64,000 nt of DNA from Ridgeia piscesae (GCA_025642075.2 JAODUO010001627.1:16001-80000), one strand, 5' to 3'; counted from the first letter of the stretch, positions 22,590 through 34,310 are shown. Translations and numbers: made by a program. The notes: generated from the letters alone by a model not told the origin.

Positions 22590-23260
22590 GTCTAAAGTTT
22601 GCTCAGTTCACCTTCACTATTAAAATTGCAGATTTTCAATTGAAATTCATTAATCATGATCCGGCCATCACATGAAGAGCAGTCTTGAATTCAGCGTACT
22701 TTCTTCAAAGATTCTTGCTAGAAATAGTAGCCTGTACCTTGTTTTAGTGAGGTCCTCTGCGATATATAAATTCACGTGCTAATCTCGGAGAGATTTCCTC
22801 CCTTTGATGAAGGTTGATTTCGACTTGTAATCTTTGAATTGGATAATTATTTGTCGCGCATGATTGTTGTATGTCAACGAGTGTCGGACCCTACACTTGC
22901 ATTCGGTTGATATCGCTGAGAGTCATGTATTGGATATTCAAGTTGTCTTTGTTGCAATGGTTACAATCTGATTAAGATCTTCCCCTTCTTGTTCCTTAAT
23001 GACAGTTATTCGAACTGATGCCCGGCGACTATGCTGTTCGACATGATCTAACTGGGCATCAACTCGTTTCACGTGCTCCTCCAGCTGCTAGATTTTGTTA
23101 TCTTTATCCCGTAGCGACTTCTCCATAGCATCCACTCGTGTCGCGATGGTCTCCATCATGACTGCAGCAATCAGACGTTGTCGTCCTGCATCACGTCCTT
23201 TATCGCATCCAACAAATCGTTGGCCAACTTCAACTGGCCTACTCGTGTTACTCGCGTAAC
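22590..23260 (-). mobile_element. LINE ORF1 protein remnant (coiled coil)
   Basis: Reading the minus strand from about 23200 downward: METIATRVDAMEKSLRDKDN, a stop, QLEEHVKRVDAQLDHVEQHS, RRASVRITVIKEQEGEDLNQ and SDINRMQV. Later frames give ISPRLAREFIYRRG, LTKTRYRLLFLAR-like and DGRIMINEF. A heptad-rich coiled coil, then SRRxSVRIxGIxExEGED, a DINRxHRxG-type motif, and finally a LTKxRxxLxFxAR and DGRIxV block is the known order in ORF1 proteins of L2/CR1-group LINEs. Frameshifts and stops are frequent. The ORF2 that should follow at lower coordinates is not recognisable; element 3 begins there. Confidence 0.7.
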
Positions 23261-23864
23261 TAGTTTACGCTGGGCACATAGTACCACGAGATTAATCCAA
23301 CTGAACAGCGGCGATTGTTATCACTTATGTAAAGTACTAAGTTGTTCAGTGTGTAAATTGTGATGCTCATCATCTTGGTCTTAAACTTTAATTAATAGGA
23401 TGTGGTGACTTTAATAATGCATATTTAAATGACTGTGTCGTGTAATGTTTAATAAATTTATTTTATATTAGGGGCCTACGTTCCCTATTGGCTGTCACTA
23501 CTAATGACGTCAGTTACTCGAGTGAATCCTCTCCAAACCGCGATTGACTCGGGTAGTGGCTTTGAAGATTGACTTTGTTGATCTATGTCAAGAAGGGTGA
23601 CGTGAGCAAGTGATCTTGGATGTTCCACTGGTATTCGTGTTACTCGAGTTACTCGCGTTGCTCAATCGAAGTCAGCCATTGTTACAGCTGTCACGAGTAG
23701 ACCGAAGTGTTCCCTGCTTGCCCGTGGCCATTGTTACGCACTGTGCTGAAGTCGCGCGCTGTGCTGATGTTGCGTGATACACCGCAGGTGTTGCTTAGTG
23801 CCGCTGCCACGCGCCAATCAGTGCCTATTGTCCGTCGGCAATTGTAAAGAAGAAAACTTGTTGC
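23261..23864. other. Spacer, nothing firmly recognised
   Basis: Contains repeated ACTCGCGTTACTCG-like phrases near 23240-23260 and 23635-23660. Otherwise no identifiable content. Confidence 0.4.
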
Positions 23865-26075
23865 TATAATCTTGACAAATTGTTTAAAGGTCGTTTAAAC
23901 AGTAGCGGCCATTTTAAAAATGGCCGCACAATATTATTTACCCGTACGTTAATAACTGTTTCACCTGGAGAAAAAATTGAGGTGTGTGGATGTATGTCTG
24001 ATGGGATCAGGATTTCAAGCATACATTTTTGGCATTTTCCAGCTTTCACGTCCGCCATTTGTAAAGATCGCGGTCGACAATACAAATGTCACAATATCTT
24101 AAAATTAAAAACTACGTCATCCTGAGCGTTGACGTTGATGATATTGGATACGTTGGTGGATAGCGATATAACCAATTTACACTTGACCTTCAGCTGACTT
24201 TCAGATATCCGCCAGTGTTAAAGATGGCGTCAGGCTAAGCCATTTATCATTATAAATCCATTTATTCTTTTATTGAGAACTACGTAATCTAGAGCCACAA
24301 AATCAAAGCCAAAATGTAGGGTTTTTAGGTAAGATTATCTAACTTTTATAACTGTTTACCTTTGCTGAATTAAAAATAGTAGCCATTTTGTAATATCCAC
24401 CATTTTAATAGATGGCTTCCGACAAAATATATTATTTTAACACCTTAAGTTGATGTCAAAAAGTAATATTTAGAAGCGTTGATATGTTGTATTACGTTTG
24501 AATTTCAAAGACATTCAAATGTCTGCCATTGTTAATAATGGCGCCCGTCAAACCATGTTATTTCCTAATCTTGTTCCGTGTCGTAAGATCTACCTATTAT
24601 ATAAATGTGAAGCTGATGTGAAAATATAAGTGGTTTCGGCGACGTTTTAAAAGATATTATCTAGATATTCTGTATACAAACAATCCACACTACGAACGTT
24701 TTTCACATGGGTAATGTATAGCCATCCAGGACATAATGGTGTGCACAGGAACTCTTCACAGCCCTTGACCACTTCACTGGAACGTTGTGCTGCTTCTGCA
24801 AATTCAGCCAGTGCAGCAACTACAGTTCGGCAAGTTCTTGACTGTCACCAACAACCTGCAAGGCTGTCATTCCATCGACTATGAGACATATCTCTTGGTT
24901 GGGTTTCTGTAGTAGCTTATTGGGTTGAGCCACTTTTAGCCTGCACAACATTCTCCAGCAATTAGTCTTTTTTCATCGATTCGTCTGGTTCCATCAGCAT
25001 CCAGTTTCTTTAAGCAAACTCGTGAGTGCTAATCGTTGTTTTTAAGGCAAATTTTCTCTTGAAGGTCGTGTCATCACTAACATCTTGGGAAAAAAGTAGT
25101 GATATCGGCCGCAATTTCCCAGTTTCGAAGGCATCGTTGCGTTCGACCTAATTTGCAGATACACATCACGACAGCAAGATATCCTTTGTCCTTTATCATC
25201 TTAGTGCTTATCACATGATTGTCAAGTGAACATGTTTTATGTTTGCAAAAGACAGTTGAACGTTTGTAGAAGACAGTTTACATGCATAAAAACCAACATG
25301 TGCTTCACAATGCTGTGCAATTGCAGTGAAAGTTTAATGGGGGGGGGTGAATATATTGGGAGTTTTTAATGTGCTTTGGCATCATTTTGAAATCAATAAA
25401 CCAATGTTTGAATTGGCTCTGTCCGACTTACAGAATATCTAGGTGTCATCTTTAAAATCGTTACCTCCAAACATCTATATTTTCATATCAGCTTCAAGGT
25501 TCGACGATACGTAGATCATAAGACACGTAACAGTTTCTCTTAAGATACATTTCGTCTGTATACCACGTTCTTAAGCTATAAATATAATATTATAGATTTT
25601 TTCGGGCGCCATCTTTAAAAATTGCGAGAAAAAAGCGGATATTTGAAAGTCAAGACAGGACAAAGAAATACAATTTAAATAATCGTATCTAAAAACCCTA
25701 TATTTTGGATTCGATTATGTGGCTCTAGATTACGTAGTTCTTATAATATTGATAGATGGCTTAGCCGGACGCCATCTTTTCAAATGGCGGATATATGAAT
25801 TAATGCTCACGGTGATATCGTTTTTGAGTTCTTATGACATTTGTATTGACGACCGCCATCTTTAAAAATGGCGGAGGTGAAAGTCGGAAAATTCCAAAAA
25901 TGGTACATTTTATATCCTTATATCCATATATCCACACACCATATGTATAGCTCTAGAATAAACAGTTATTAAAAAAGGGGAATAACATTTGGCGGGACCA
26001 AATATAAAAATGGCAACAAGGTTTTTTAAGTTCTAAATACTATTTAGACGACGTTAAAACCATTTGACAAACATT
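23865..26075. mobile_element. Inverted-repeat element of a second family, ~2.2 kb, with ATGGCGG palindromes
   Basis: The left part (about 23870-24330) mirrors the right part (about 25640-26065). Matched blocks include a TTTGTCAA/TTTAA outer block, AACAGTTATTAA, CATCCACACACC, GACATTTGTATTG with CGACCGC, GATGGCTTAGCC, GTAGTTCT and GTGGCTCTAGATTACGTAG. Palindromic cores of the type GCCATYTTTAAAAATGGC recur near 23909, 24049, 24209, 24386, 24517, 25605, 25768 and 25852, often 130-177 bp apart. The middle (about 24700-25540) is unmatched and shows no coding sequence. No transposase is visible. Confidence 0.7.
25852..25874. promoter_or_regulatory. Paired YY1-like motifs in a palindrome
   Basis: CCGCCATCTTTAAAAATGGC, followed by GG, carries AAGATGGCGG on the minus strand and AAAATGGCGG on the plus strand. 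AAnATGGCGGC is the known YY1 consensus in animals. Whether anything binds here is inference. Confidence 0.4.
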
Positions 26076-26379
26076 AAAGCAAACAATATGTTACCAGATG
26101 AAATTTTTAACAATTGCCGATGAACGATTAGGATTGTGTAGACTTTTTAGTTTTTGCTGCTATAAGCTAGAAGCCCTCGAATAAGTTTCGAACTGTGTAG
26201 TCTATGTACTTACACATCTCGCGCCACTATGCTTATCATTGCAATGTTTTACTAGACGTTTCTTCAAATTCGACACGTAAAAACGAAATTACTCCTCCGT
26301 CTATTAGACATCGACTACCCACCAGCGGCCATATTTTCATTTGATTAAAAACGTATTCGCTCTAAAGCGACCCCAGATT

Positions 26380-26890
26380 TTAATAATATTAACCAACAAT
26401 ACAAACAGTACAGAAATATATTTAACAGGGTAATACGTAACATTAACACATACTCTCAATACTGGAACAACAATTTATATAATCTGAAATACCATCAAGC
26501 AAATATGGGCAAACATTAAAAACATACCTAATGTCCCGACAAACCAAATTTAATAGCATCATTCCAAATCGACAACCAAATGTGCAATGACCCAATATAA
26601 CGCATTTAACAATAATGCTAAATATTATTGTCATGCAATAAACCACTTGTGCAGAAATACTTAACATCATACAAAATATCAAATCAACGTCAAATGCTGG
26701 AGTTGATAATACATGAACTCAATTGAAGAAGAATTCTATGGAGAGCATTGCCATGCCCATTGCGGGAATCTTTAATTCTATGAAAGTATCTGGTATATTT
26801 CCAGATGAGTTCAAAATTGCTAAAGTGATACCTCTTTATGAATCTGGAGATGCCAGTTTGTTTGCAAACTAAAGACCCACAGCATTCCCT
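26380..26890 (+). mobile_element. LINE fragment, linker and start of RT
   Basis: Across frames the plus strand reads YKQYRNIFNRVIRNINTYS, FNSIIPNRQPNV, ILNIIQNIKSTSNAGVDN and then GIFPDEFKIAKVIPLYESGD with ASLFAN before a stop. In LINE ORF2, NIKSxSSxGxDxI followed by GxFPxxxKIAKVIPLxKSGD leads into the first RT blocks. The rest of RT is missing. It is decayed and 3'-truncated, of the Jockey/CR1 group by motif. Confidence 0.75.
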
Positions 26891-27163
26891 GATATGGACC
26901 GTAACTTGGTCTTGGTAGGGAATTATGTGAAGGGATGTCGATAAACACTGATTGCAGTTTGGGCCGGGCAGAGTTAGTATGCTATTAATATGACATAGAT
27001 TTACTATAACATAAATTAAATTTTATTTATAGTTATACTGTAGAGTGGATCTATCATTATATTTTATTTAATATTTCAATTATGTTAAGGTCAATGCTCA
27101 GTAGATTGGCCCTGGGTGTTCTACACCATCAATTAATCGCTAGTTATCGCTCACCAATTGTAC
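26891..27163. other. AT-rich spacer
   Basis: Nothing recognised between two LINE fragments. Confidence 0.4.
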
Positions 27164-29885
27164 GATACAAGATACAAGAAGTTTTATTTAACGTCGGCTT
27201 GCATGTGTAATAATAGTAACATTTGTTTTCACTCTGGGCAATCATAGCGATTGAAAATGGTTCATAAAACATGCAAAGTATATTAGTTAAAATAGAGTGA
27301 AATAATATATAATCTAAGACATTAGCATAAATATAAGTTAAAATGTAGAGACTATATGATGTATATATAACACTAATTTAAATAATTTAAGACATTAAAA
27401 CATATTTCTGTGATTATTTTACTAAACTTATTAAAAAAAACTAATACTTTAAAACATTAAAATAAATAGATCTAAAGAATAAATTAAGGCTTTACAATAT
27501 TTTACACATATCCGTATTGCATGTATTCAATTAAAGCTATATTCATAATATCGGCTTGGAGACAAACATGTTAGCTGTTAGCTGTTTACCCGCATATAGA
27601 ACAATTGCATGATGGGCCATCCCAATTCCGGATCAGTCTGCGAAACGCGCCGTAGTTTACCGTTTTTCGCATTTCATTTGGCAGGCTGTTCCAGATCCAA
27701 ATGAGTTACGTCCATATTTAGAGGTATTTGCCTTAGGGACAACTCCCAAATTACTATTGGAAATTGTAGAACAAATCAGCATACCGCTTGCAATATTGTT
27801 CAATTTGTCATTAGAGGAGGGAATAGTTCCGTTAGAATGGAAAGAAGCAAACATTATACCATTATTTAAAAAAGGTTCGAGAAACAAGTCAGAGAACTAT
27901 AGACCAGTGAGTTTAACATCGGTGATTTGCAAACTATTAGAAAGACTAATTAAAGATCACCTGGTTGATTTTCTTGTTAACAATAAATTGATAAACCCAT
28001 CTCAACATGGGTTTTTAAAAGCGAGGTCATGCTTAACAAATATGTTATGTTTTTGGAAGATGTCACAAAGTGGCTAGATGAGGGATCACCAGTAGATATA
28101 ATCTACTTAGATTTAAAAAAAAGCCTTTGACAAAGTGCCACACCAAAGACTACTACTTAAACTAAAGGCCCATGGCATAGGAAATGGAATGATCAACTGG
28201 ATAGAAAAATGGCTTATTGATAGAAGACAAAGAGTAGTAGTTGATGGGGAGGTTTCAAACTGGAAAGCGGTTTTGAGTGGAGTACCGCAGGGATCAGTAC
28301 TGGGACCTATTTTATTCTTAATATATATATCAATGATTTGGAAGATGACATAACAAGCAAGGTGTTGAAGTTTGCGGACGACACAAAAGTGTTTAGGAAA
28401 GTTAAAAGTGATGCAGCTAGACAGCATTTGCAAGATGATCTTAATAAGTTGATAGAATGTTCTGAGAAGTGGCCTTCACACAGGACATGGGAATGAAGAT
28501 GCACAATATACAATGGGTGATACTGTACTAAATACTACCTTAAAAGAAAAGGACTTAGGGTTAACTATTAGTGCTGACATGAAGGTATCAGAGCAGTGTG
28601 GAATTGCAGCAGCGAAGGGAAACCAAATTCTTGGATTAATTAGGCGAAATATAGTGTACAAAGAAAAAGAACTAATAATACCGCTGTATAAAACAATAGT
28701 TAGGCCTCACTTAGAATAGTGTATACAAGAATGGAGGCCATATCGCAAGAAGGATATTGATCTGATAGAAAGAGTACAAAGGAGAGCAACCAAAATGATA
28801 CCAAAACTCAGGAATATTAGTTATGAAATGCGTCTAAAAGAATGTGGTTTAACAACACTAGAAACCAGAAGATTGAGAGGAGATCAGATTGAGGTGTTTA
28901 AAATATTGAATGGATATGAAGATATTGACAGATATATTTTTTTCACAGTCAAGGAAGAGAGAAGGACTAGAGGACATGGAGTTACATTAGCAAAGAAGCA
29001 GTGTAGACTAGATATTATAAAATTTTCATTTTCACAAAGAACAGTAAACGAATGGAACAGATTATCAGCTGATTGTGTAGGTGCTAGTAGTGTTAATATA
29101 TTTAATAATAAAATCGACATATACCTAAGACGGGCGGGGTATACTTAGATAGATAGGTTGGACTCTCGATAAGCCAAATGGCTTCCTATTCCACCTGCCA
29201 TCTAAAGTTGAATCTCTAGGTGGCAATCTTGTTAAATCTTGTTAAACTGCAGTGTTATCATTTCGCATGGAATACTGGGAACATTTTAGCATGATGAGAT
29301 TTTGAATAAAACTTTGAGCAATATTATTTAAAATTTTGAATACTTCGCATGCCATTTCTTTTATCGTTTTAATTTAACGTGGAGGTGTTCGGTGTTAGCG
29401 GTCTTTAAAAGCGTGGATGAATTATCATTGTAAATAAATCGAAGTTCTCTCTCCTGAATTTTTTCAGGTTTTTTGGTGCTAGATTGGCTACAAAAATGCC
29501 AGATCAAAGGACCGTAGTTGAAGTTTGATGTTATGAATGATTTGAAAATTGCAAGTTTCCCTTGTCCAGTAAGGAGATGACCGAGACGTTTTAAGACCGC
29601 TAACTGTCTAGCTGCTGTTTTGCAGATGTTAGCGATACGTGTGTTAAAAGTTTAAGAATGATCAATACCAATGCCGAGAAGGACAACAGAGTTTTCACAG
29701 TGAATGGTAGTGTTTTCAAAAGTAATTTTTTTTATGTCCCTTGTTCCCCTCTTGCCGAAGCTAATTGCTTGGAATTTGGATGGGTTAGCCTTCATCTGGT
29801 TGATATTGAACCACTGTAATGTAGAAGTACAGTGTTGTTGCAAGGTGTGAATGAGAGTGTCCGAATTTGAGTGAGGGTGTTATCA
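27164..29885 (-). mobile_element. Minus-strand LINE split by a CR1-like insertion
   Basis: The minus-strand frame from 29885 reads LQWFNINQMKANPSKFQAIS, ENSVVLLGIGIDHS, TFNTRIANICKTAARQLAVLKRLGHLLTGQGKL-type sequence in parts, FNYGPLIWHFCS and CEVFKILNNIAQSFIQNL, and ends in SMRNDNTA at about 29250. After the CR1 insertion the same frame resumes at about 27740 with VPKANTSKYGRNSFGSG and an NWDGPSCNC-like C-terminus near 27600. A 3' end with two TTGTATC-like repeats lies at about 27164-27185. The join is seamless, so the LINE was intact here when the other element arrived. The EN and early RT domains are absent (5' truncation). The lineage is L2/CR1-like by its conserved KANPxKFQ and NYCPLIWHF-type motifs. 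Confidence 0.8.
27742..29246 (+). mobile_element. CR1-like LINE, 5'-truncated, recent-looking
   Basis: The RT and C-terminal regions are well preserved. Blocks in order: EIVEQISIPLAILFNLSLEE (near 27757), [47 protein letters not shown], and a FADD catalytic box at 28371-28382. DLGLTISADMKVSEQC, RVQRRATKMIPKL and NEWNRLSADCVGASS follow. Breaks are few: a 1-base change near 28050, an indel in an A-run near 28115, one near 28325, a deletion of about 30 bases near 28470, and a TAG replacing a tyrosine codon at 28717-28719. The 3' end carries two TCTTGTTAAA decamers. The 296 bp insertion at 3.3 kb is a relative. The copy sits inside the minus-strand LINE. Confidence 0.9.
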
Positions 29886-30282
29886 TCATAATAATTGTAG
29901 AGAGAGGACTGGTAGGCACGGCAACGAAATTGTCAACATATACTAATTAAATACCTATAAGTACAATCGCTAGGGACAATTATAGACAACACTACAACAT
30001 TTGCAACAAAAACATAATTACATCATCAAATCGATGAAAAATTGCTTAATTTTGGCTTAATAAAAAAAAGACGTACAGAAAGTACAACTCACCCGCTATA
30101 CGATTGTCGCAGCGAATGACTACATTGACCGTTAAAAGACCGCGGAAACTCCGCGTGAAATAAAGCACTACCCAGGTGTTGAGTAAACGGTACGCGCTTG
30201 CAGCAGTTCGCGAAAACACGCAAATAAAATCAAGGCGGCCGCAGATTTCGTTGACGTTGAAGTGGCTACGTATTTTACTTAC
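29886..30282. other. Spacer or possible intron
   Basis: AT-rich. On the minus strand it would be the start of an intron following the candidate exon at 30283-30342. Nothing else recognised. Confidence 0.3.
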
Positions 30283-30342
30283 CGTGTAGTCGGAGTGTGC
30301 GCAATACAGTTCCGAGTCGTTCCGTTTACCGATTGTCACCAT
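30283..30342 (-). CDS. Candidate first coding exon
   Basis: A minus-strand ATG at 30342-30340 opens 20 codons (MVTIGKRNDSELYCAHSDYT) ending exactly at a strong donor, ACG|GTAAGT, with the intron starting at 30282 on the minus strand. The reading is phase 0. Base +4 after the ATG is G, but -3 is T. Supporting points are the near-perfect donor and a GC-richer setting. Against it are the short length, the lack of a recognised partner exon and the absence of an identified protein family. Confidence 0.3.
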
Positions 30343-31959
30343 GTATTAACAATGACACGGGGTTATTTAGTAACAACGTATCTTAAATGCACTTAGCAGA
30401 CAATAAGACAACGTCCATGTTTGTACCACGTGTCAGCTGCAGTGCAGCTAAGAACCTTTTCTGCAACAAGTTGTGTTGTTGGCAGCTTACCTCGTAGTTA
30501 TACCATGTTTGTATCTTATTGTAGATTTTACGTTTTAACTTAATTTATATTTGATGTCTATTACATCATATATTTTACATCTTTTACGATTTACGATTGT
30601 GTGTATGCGGACTTCACTGAAAAGAAATATAGTGTATATTTTAATGTACACTGTATTTAGCTGAGCTATCCTGAATAAATATATTGTATCACCATAAAAC
30701 ATTTCGTTGTCACGTCTAATTCCATCAGTCTAATTCCAGAAAACAAACTCTGGCGGTAAAAACAAAATAAGGATCAATAATTCAGAAACGGAAATACATA
30801 ACAAAACTAGAACCTTTGACAGAAATCGTTGAAAGGAACATTTGACCGGATGTGAGTTTCAGAATACAAAATAGTGTCGCGTCTGCCAGCGAGTTTCCTC
30901 ACTGACAGGAATGTGAAATATACCACAACTAAATAGAACTACTCAAACGACGTCACAACACGTAACTGCAACGACAAACACATTACAAGAGCGGCCAGAT
31001 GCATTTGTGTTATGTTCTCTGCACTATTAACAACTGTGTTATACTCTCCATGTGTAATTATTACAAAAAGTGTTTAAGGCACATCATGGTGCACAAACCT
31101 TGATAAGAGAAAAGGCGCAGTTCTCTAGCGTTTAGAGTGCGAAGGAATCGTCAATTCGATAAGTATGCTGCTTGTGTGTGCGTGTGTACATTTTGATTGA
31201 GAAGGGATGAGAGTGCTTGGGCTTAGCACGACAGAGACATTTTGGTTGCCGTTTTAGACAGCTGTGGTGTAATTTTCTCAGACTGCCACAGGAGCAACCA
31301 GTTGAAACCATTTTTATGTATTTTACCCTTCAGAAACACCGGGCGAAAACAGCAACAATGAATTCAAATGTATCCGTTATCCTCTCGCTATGTGATATTT
31401 GTTAATGAAACAATAACATTCAGACAATTCTTTGATGCAAATTGTATGTCGTAGATTCAGAAAAAAAATATATTAAGCGTTGTTTGTGTAGTTTTTTAAA
31501 CAAATTTTTCCTATTGCGTACGCCGACAAGTGAGCCCACTGTACATACCAGTTGCGAGGAAACGTCTGACGAATACGTCGTCAGTGAATACCCCCAACAT
31601 ATGTGTCTCTCATGTTTAAACCACTTCTAAAAATAGCCAACGAGGCGATCCCGGTGAGAGCGGCCCGAAGCAAGGGGGTTACTCAGAAGTCCGTGCATTT
31701 TAGGGGTAAGGCTTACAACGCGTTCGGCGTTGTTTTCTACAACAATTAATTTCGGCACGGTCACGTGATTTAATATTACATCCGTCAACTGATGTACTCG
31801 GTGACTGTTTTTGGTCAGCCAACTCGATAGAATGTTACAATAAACTGGTGCGCTGATGCAATAATACCATTGTTGCAACAATGTATCATCGTGTCGCCGT
31901 GCGTTTTGTCGAGTTGTTTGGTTGGAACTTTTCGGCACGCCCACGTGACCCTAACGACC
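30343..31959. other. Interval with no recognised gene
   Basis: If the 30283-30342 exon is real, its promoter would lie at the left edge. Two similar phrases, TTTCGGCACGGTCACGTGA near 31750 and TTTTCGGCACGCCCACGTGA near 31930, are repeated 180 bp apart, each with a CACGTG E-box. Open frames of 60-105 codons show no domains. Confidence 0.4.
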
Positions 31960-32075
31960 ACTTCGTTTTTTGAGGCCTACTATCCACCAGGGGCGCCACT
32001 TGACCTTTGACCTCCTCCCCTCCCCTCCTCCGTCCATTGATTTACCCATACTATACTACTCACGGAGAAAACAGC
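31960..32075. repeat. Solo end of the large inverted-repeat family
   Basis: CTATCCACCAGGGGCGCCAC, then TTGACCTTTGACCTCCTCCC and ATACTATACTACTCACG resemble the outer block of element 1 (9015-9130 and 15720-15845). No inverted partner was seen nearby, so this is a single terminal fragment. Confidence 0.55.
32001..32013 (-). promoter_or_regulatory. Perfect DR1 nuclear-receptor motif
   Basis: The minus strand reads AGGTCAAAGGTCA, two AGGTCA half-sites with one spacer base. This is the consensus for HNF4, RXR and COUP-TF-type receptors in animals. It lies in the solo end of the inverted-repeat family; related degenerate copies are at 9206-9218 and 15506-15518. Confidence 0.45.
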
Positions 32076-32444
32076 TCTGCCAGGCGATAAAAAGGGTTCG
32101 TGTTCATTTAATCAAAGCTAACAGATCATCCGGGTTAAACGAGCAGACCTGGTGTTGCAACCATTGCACGGAATGGCAATAAGTAATTTAGTTGCATCAT
32201 CTGACAGCTTTTAAGACGTTGATCCATTATATATGGCGTCTATGCAGGATTGAAGAATACGATCCCACGCTAAGGTAATAATTATTTGTACGCATGCACC
32301 CACGCATGCACGCACGCACATACAACCTCACTTAAAACGAAATACAGGTATGCGCACAATATTGATTACAATTCGATGCTGCTAAGTTATGCGAATGACA
32401 ATTATCAATGTCATATATGTTATACACTGTACATACAAACACGC

Positions 32445-32522
32445 ACACACATACACACACGCGCGCGCACGCACACACACACAAACACACACACAATTAT
32501 ATTGTTTTATAGTATGTAGATA

Positions 32523-32580
<58 letters not shown>
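32445..32580. repeat. (CA)n then (TA)n
   Basis: Imperfect CA/CG-rich repeat to about 32500, then (TA)n at about 32525-32580. Confidence 0.95.
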
Positions 32581-32583
<3 letters not shown>

Positions 32584-32629
32584 CAGTTTCCGCAATCAAT
32601 AATTATATACTATTCTATATTCCAATTAG

Positions 32630-32890
32630 CTACATACGTCTATTTTAACATGCATCTACTTTTTCATATAATACAAAATGTATACGTCCCTGGAATGCAA
32701 TACGTAGGGCAGATTAAAGGCATATGGAATTGCTGTGATTACTGCAACAAAATCACGTGTGTCGCCGTGAACTATGAGAGTGGTGGCGCCTGCTATATCT
32801 TGCATGACAAGTCACATTTATTTTCGGACGCCAGAGCGCTAGAAGGCATAACTCTATATGTTATGACACACCGCTGCTGGCCTAATCCAA
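32630..32890 (+). CDS. Exon encoding a PAN/apple-like domain
   Basis: The frame reads YVPGMQYVGQIKGIWNCCDY, CNKITCVAVNYESGGACYIL, HDKSHLFSDARALEGITLYV and MTHRCW. A GMxxVGxxK start, a C-x2-C pair followed by C-x-A-x-x-Y and then CxIL is the pattern of PAN/apple domains, which are disulphide-rich extracellular modules that bind protein or carbohydrate. A donor CAA|GTGAGA follows at 32890/32891, just after the domain. An acceptor at ...CCAATTAG|C (32629/32630) gives a 261-base exon with phase 1 at both ends, as expected for a mobile extracellular module. TTTTCAG at 32586 is an alternative acceptor with phase 0. Beyond the donor the open frame continues into a His/Pro/Thr-rich stretch and the CA microsatellite, which I take to be intron. 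No partner exons were found. Confidence 0.55.
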
Positions 32891-33032
32891 GTGAGATATG
32901 TGTTCGTCCATCTGAACACACAGTAAAAACGCAAGCACATCCAGAGACCACCACGCACGAACATCCACGCCCCCAAGCACATCCACCCCATCAACCCACT
33001 CCACCACAAACCCATACCTACACATGCGCATA

Positions 33033-33035
<3 letters not shown>

Positions 33036-33123
<88 letters not shown>
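33036..33123. repeat. (CA)n microsatellite
   Basis: About 86 bp of uninterrupted CA. The His-Thr tail of the overlapping open frame is a translation of this repeat. Confidence 0.97.
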
Positions 33124-33126
<3 letters not shown>

Positions 33127-33954
33127 TTTTATCAATGTGAATTATAAATCTCTCTATTAAACTCGTATTGGTTATCGAACAACAGCTTAGCTTCACGTGA
33201 AGCTAATTGGGTAAAGATAATTTACTCTAGTTCCTTTATTAGTGTTGATCACAGAGAAGAAGGGCTATACTCATCACCTAGATCATGTTTTTTAATACTG
33301 GAATTACGTTTTGGAATGTTACGTTTGTCTAGAATATGCCGGTATTTCGCGCTTGCAACAGTCAGTAATTTTATTATTGCAATTTCAGTATATGTACAAA
33401 CAATTTTGAATACCCTCGAATCCGCAAAAACTATGTTTTGTGTGTAGGTTGTGTATCATTTTCTTTACTGCTTCTTCAACTACATTTATTTATTTTAACA
33501 GCTTACTTTATTTGTCTACTTACATAGTAACTAAAATATTGTCATTATTATATACATTACACTCATCATTACTTCTATATTTACTGTAATTATGTTTATA
33601 TGTAAAGCTGCAGTGTTATGCATAATAATAATCTAAATGTGAAGATCGAAAAATCGTTTAGTTAATATCCTTTGCGGTATTTTCTAATACTTCTTCATAG
33701 TTTACAAAATTAGTGATTTATCAAGAATCCAGTTGTTCTAGTAAATCAAGAGGGGAGATTTATTTGACATAACTATGACGCATGTCTAGGAAACTACAAC
33801 GAACGGAATTTTCAGTTAGTTTGATTATGTTAATGTTTAAATCCCCAAGACTAATTATATCAATATTACAGTTATCCCCAGCATGTACTTGTTTATTATT
33901 TTCGTTATGAGGGAACGTGAACCAGCATCGAAGCTAGAGATTGTGCGGGGCAAA
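33124..33954. other. AT-rich interval, nothing recognised
   Basis: No repeat boundary or coding frame could be supported. Confidence 0.45.
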
Positions 33955-34310
33955 TACGTTGATACCAGCTTGAAACTAGCAGCGGAAGAGAGTGTGTTAC
34001 AAAACAAGCCAAAGTACAAAAATGGCCTACGTCTCTGCAGGACTACCAAACAAGAACATTCTGTTCAAGTTCGAGAAGCAATCCAAACGGCGCAACGGCT
34101 AGAAGACAAGGTGATGTGGCAAAGAACTGGTGACAGTGTAGTTGCTCATAGGACAGTCGTGGATGAAGTAACTGTTTTCCCACGAGGAGGAATACAGCCC
34201 TGTTGAGTACCATTCACCACAATATTCAGCATGGGACGACCACAGCCGTGGTGAGTGCTGTAGACATGGATGTTGTCGTCATCCTCGTTTGATTGTTCTC
34301 GGAAGAGTGA
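33955..34310 (+). repeat. Dispersed repeat with coding-like frame, copy 2 of 2
   Basis: Homologous to the reverse complement of 8310-8620. The plus frame reads LQNKPKYKNGL and GDSVVAHRTVVDEVTVFPRG before stopping. The opposite strand is open over the same interval and beyond to 34558. Both copies keep the same terminal block near GATGTTGTCGTCATCCTCG. I cannot assign a protein family. Confidence 0.6.

Noticed and set aside
32389..32629. N-terminal part of the frame leading into the PAN-like exon
   Set aside because: It is made of CA and TA repeat translation, so the coding exon is taken to begin at a splice acceptor after it.
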